From: Candidatus Omnitrophota bacterium
GTDB taxonomy: Bacteria > Hinthialibacterota > Hinthialibacteria > JAKQFZ01
Length of the DNA: 6,515 nt
Reading direction: 5' to 3'
Assembly: GCA_029558215.1 (NCBI GenBank)
Contig: JAKQFZ010000262.1
Location: 1 to 6,515, forward strand
Below are positions 5,169 to 6,515 of this stretch, piece by piece (the stretch's first letter is position 1; each line of letters begins with the position of its first letter). Below the pieces are notes generated by a model that saw nothing but the letters and a program-made list of their open reading frames with translations, searched no databases and had not been told where the DNA came from. The translations under genes and the position numbers were made by a program.

Positions 5169-6515
5169 CGATCACATCAATGCTCTTGTCTGATAGCGCC
5201 TCCAAATCCTCCGCCGGAATGCAGATCACCTTTCTTCCACCCTGCTTGAAGACCCTGTTGGGCTTGTAGAGATCTTTGCCGACTCGTACAGTGTGCACAC
5301 CACACGAAACACCGTTGGGATTGTGGATGGCCATTCTGAACGTCTTTCCCAAATGGCTGACGGTTGCATGAACTTCCTTCCAATCGGTCGGAATGCACGG
5401 GTCGAGCACCAAGCCCTCAACATCCGGACGAAAGCCGACTAGACCATGCCAGATGTTACGCAGTGCGGTGCTGATCGATCCGGAGAGAAAAGTATCTCCT
5501 CCTTCTCCTGTCATCCCAGGTGCTGTTCGCCAATGATTCACAACAGCATAGGGAGCCGTCAGTGATCTGCCAACGGGATGCGCCCTCTGATCGTAAGGAA
5601 GCATAGAGCACAGAACATCCCGCAGCATGTTCCCCTTCCCCGCAGTCCAGCACGCACGCCCGAGAAAACCATGGCTGCCGTGGTTATATGGCGTACCGTT
5701 TTCTCCAAGTCCTTCCGCCAGATCTCCCGACCCAATACGACCCAAGTGTTCGATGGGCGGATTCCCAATGGCGGGAGAGAACAACAACCAGCCGACATCT
5801 GTCTTCAACGAGTTGAGAGCCTCGAATACCTGCTCTCGCTCAGCTCCACCTACGATGCCCGCAATGACTGCAAAGCTGTTGACGGGTCCGTTGATTCTCG
5901 ATCTGCCGTCTGGATCACACGGAGAGAAACACCATTTTCCGGCATCGTTGAAAACTCCGTTGAAGTAACCTTGCTGGTTTCGAGCATGAATAAGGAGCGC
6001 TCGGATCATTCGCGTCATTGCTGTCTTGTACTTTTTGATCAAGGGCTCCAGAGAACGCTTGAGGCTATGGGTGATGACCTTCGTCTTGAGAAGATATGAG
6101 AACGTCTCCACCGCCTGGGTAAGCGCCAAAACAACCTGCGCGCTTGCCATGACAGATTCACCACGCCCGAGAACTCCCGCACGGTTGACACTGTCGTTCC
6201 AGTCGCCTTCGCGGATTTTGAGTAAGCCGTGTTCTCCAAGATTGTCCTTGTGCAGAGCGTAGCCGAGCAGCTGACAGGCATGCTCGATGACAGTGCTCTT
6301 TGCATCACTATCGAGATAACCGACGGCCTCATTCAATACCGAAAAGTCTCGCGTCTGGCAGAGATACTCGTAGAACAATTCCCAAACCCACCAGCCACTG
6401 TCTACGTACTCTCGCAGATCGTGCGTGCCACCAACACCCGCGACGCTGTACTGTCTTGGAAACCAGCCGTCACTGCGCATCATGGAGAATATCTCCAACA
6501 GCCTTTTGCGACACG
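5152..6515 (-). CDS. GH94 family glycoside phosphorylase-like protein (cellobiose phosphorylase / former GT36 type), C-terminal part
   Basis: The reading frame is open to the right window edge, so this is the C-terminal ~453 codons of a longer protein; GH94 phosphorylases are usually about 800 aa and cyclic-glucan synthases far longer. Numbering from the TTG at 6498, GDWND (98-102) is the GH94 catalytic motif whose last aspartate is the general acid in cellobiose phosphorylase. NG with H273 and H276 (267-277) match the NGG.F.HAN block, where the first histidine helps bind phosphate. GFRPDVEGLVLDPCIPTDW (355-373) is the strongly conserved segment closing the (alpha/alpha)6 barrel, followed by a small beta domain. 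The usual LTGT motif is LSGS here (338-341). Such enzymes phosphorolyse beta-glucosides to glucose-1-phosphate plus a shorter sugar. The real start lies outside the window; TTG 6498 is not proposed as a start. The stop (5154-5152) lies inside the GT4 gene. Substrate is unknown. Confidence 0.88.
   Translation of the reverse strand, partial: CRKRLLEIFSMMRSDGWFPRQYSVAGVGGTHDLREYVDSGWWVWELFYEYLCQTRDFSVLNEAVGYLDSDAKSTVIEHACQLLGYALHKDNLGEHGLLKIREGDWNDSVNRAGVLGRGESVMASAQVVLALTQAVETFSYLLKTKVITHSLKRSLEPLIKKYKTAMTRMIRALLIHARNQQGYFNGVFNDAGKWCFSPCDPDGRSRINGPVNSFAVIAGIVGGAEREQVFEALNSLKTDVGWLLFSPAIGNPPIEHLGRIGSGDLAEGLGENGTPYNHGSHGFLGRACWTAGKGNMLRDVLCSMLPYDQRAHPVGRSLTAPYAVVNHWRTAPGMTGEGGDTFLSGSISTALRNIWHGLVGFRPDVEGLVLDPCIPTDWKEVHATVSHLGKTFRMAIHNPNGVSCGVHTVRVGKDLYKPNRVFKQGGRKVICIPAEDLEALSDKSIDVIVTLGA

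Noticed and set aside
5578..6099. Open frame of 173 codons on the plus strand across the GH94 gene
   Set aside because: It is antisense to a strongly conserved GH94 coding region, its translation shows no recognisable fold or motif, and it is Arg/Ser/Pro-rich as expected for a shadow frame.
6478..6498. TTG 6498 or the ATG pair at 6483-6478 as the true start of the GH94 gene
   Set aside because: The frame stays open to the window edge, and the visible part holds only the catalytic and C-terminal portion of a GH94 protein, so the start must lie beyond 6515.

Overview
The window is gene-dense bacterial DNA, moderately GC-rich by eye, and reads as part of a surface glycan or lipopolysaccharide-core locus. 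A family 9 (ADP-heptose type) glycosyltransferase next to a WaaE/KdtX-like family 2 glycosyltransferase points to a Gram-negative bacterium with a heptose-containing LPS inner core. The sequence alone does not support a phylum. Three of the five plus-strand genes are best started at GTG or at an ATG overlapping the previous stop, and all are supported by visible Shine-Dalgarno matches.

Layout: 13-909 (+) is a GalU-like sugar nucleotidyltransferase of a variant subfamily. 910-999 is a 90-nt gap holding a perfect 12-bp inverted repeat. 1000-1977 (+) is a polytopic membrane protein of the flippase-like / LPG-synthase-TM family (UPF0104). 1974-3098 (+) is a GT9 heptosyltransferase-like enzyme, 3112-3912 (+) a GT2 WaaE-like enzyme, and 3909-5168 (+) a GT4 (GT-B) glycosyltransferase. 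The last four genes are joined by 4-nt ATGA overlaps or a 13-nt gap, so they almost certainly form one translationally coupled operon. 5152-6515 (-) is the C-terminal part of a GH94 (former GT36) glycoside phosphorylase-like protein, cut by the right window edge. It converges on the operon, and its stop lies inside the last codons of the GT4 gene (17-bp tail-to-tail overlap).

How the genes could work together (inference): the nucleotidyltransferase supplies an activated hexose such as UDP-glucose, the GT9 adds heptose-like sugars, the GT2 adds a hexose branch, and the GT4 extends the chain. The membrane protein may move or modify a lipid-linked intermediate. The GH94 enzyme is on the other strand and may belong to a separate glucan-metabolism unit. 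I found no RNA genes, mobile elements, CRISPR arrays or phage genes, and no clearly new system. The second-look items are motif variants, the intergenic hairpin and the overlapping convergent gene ends.
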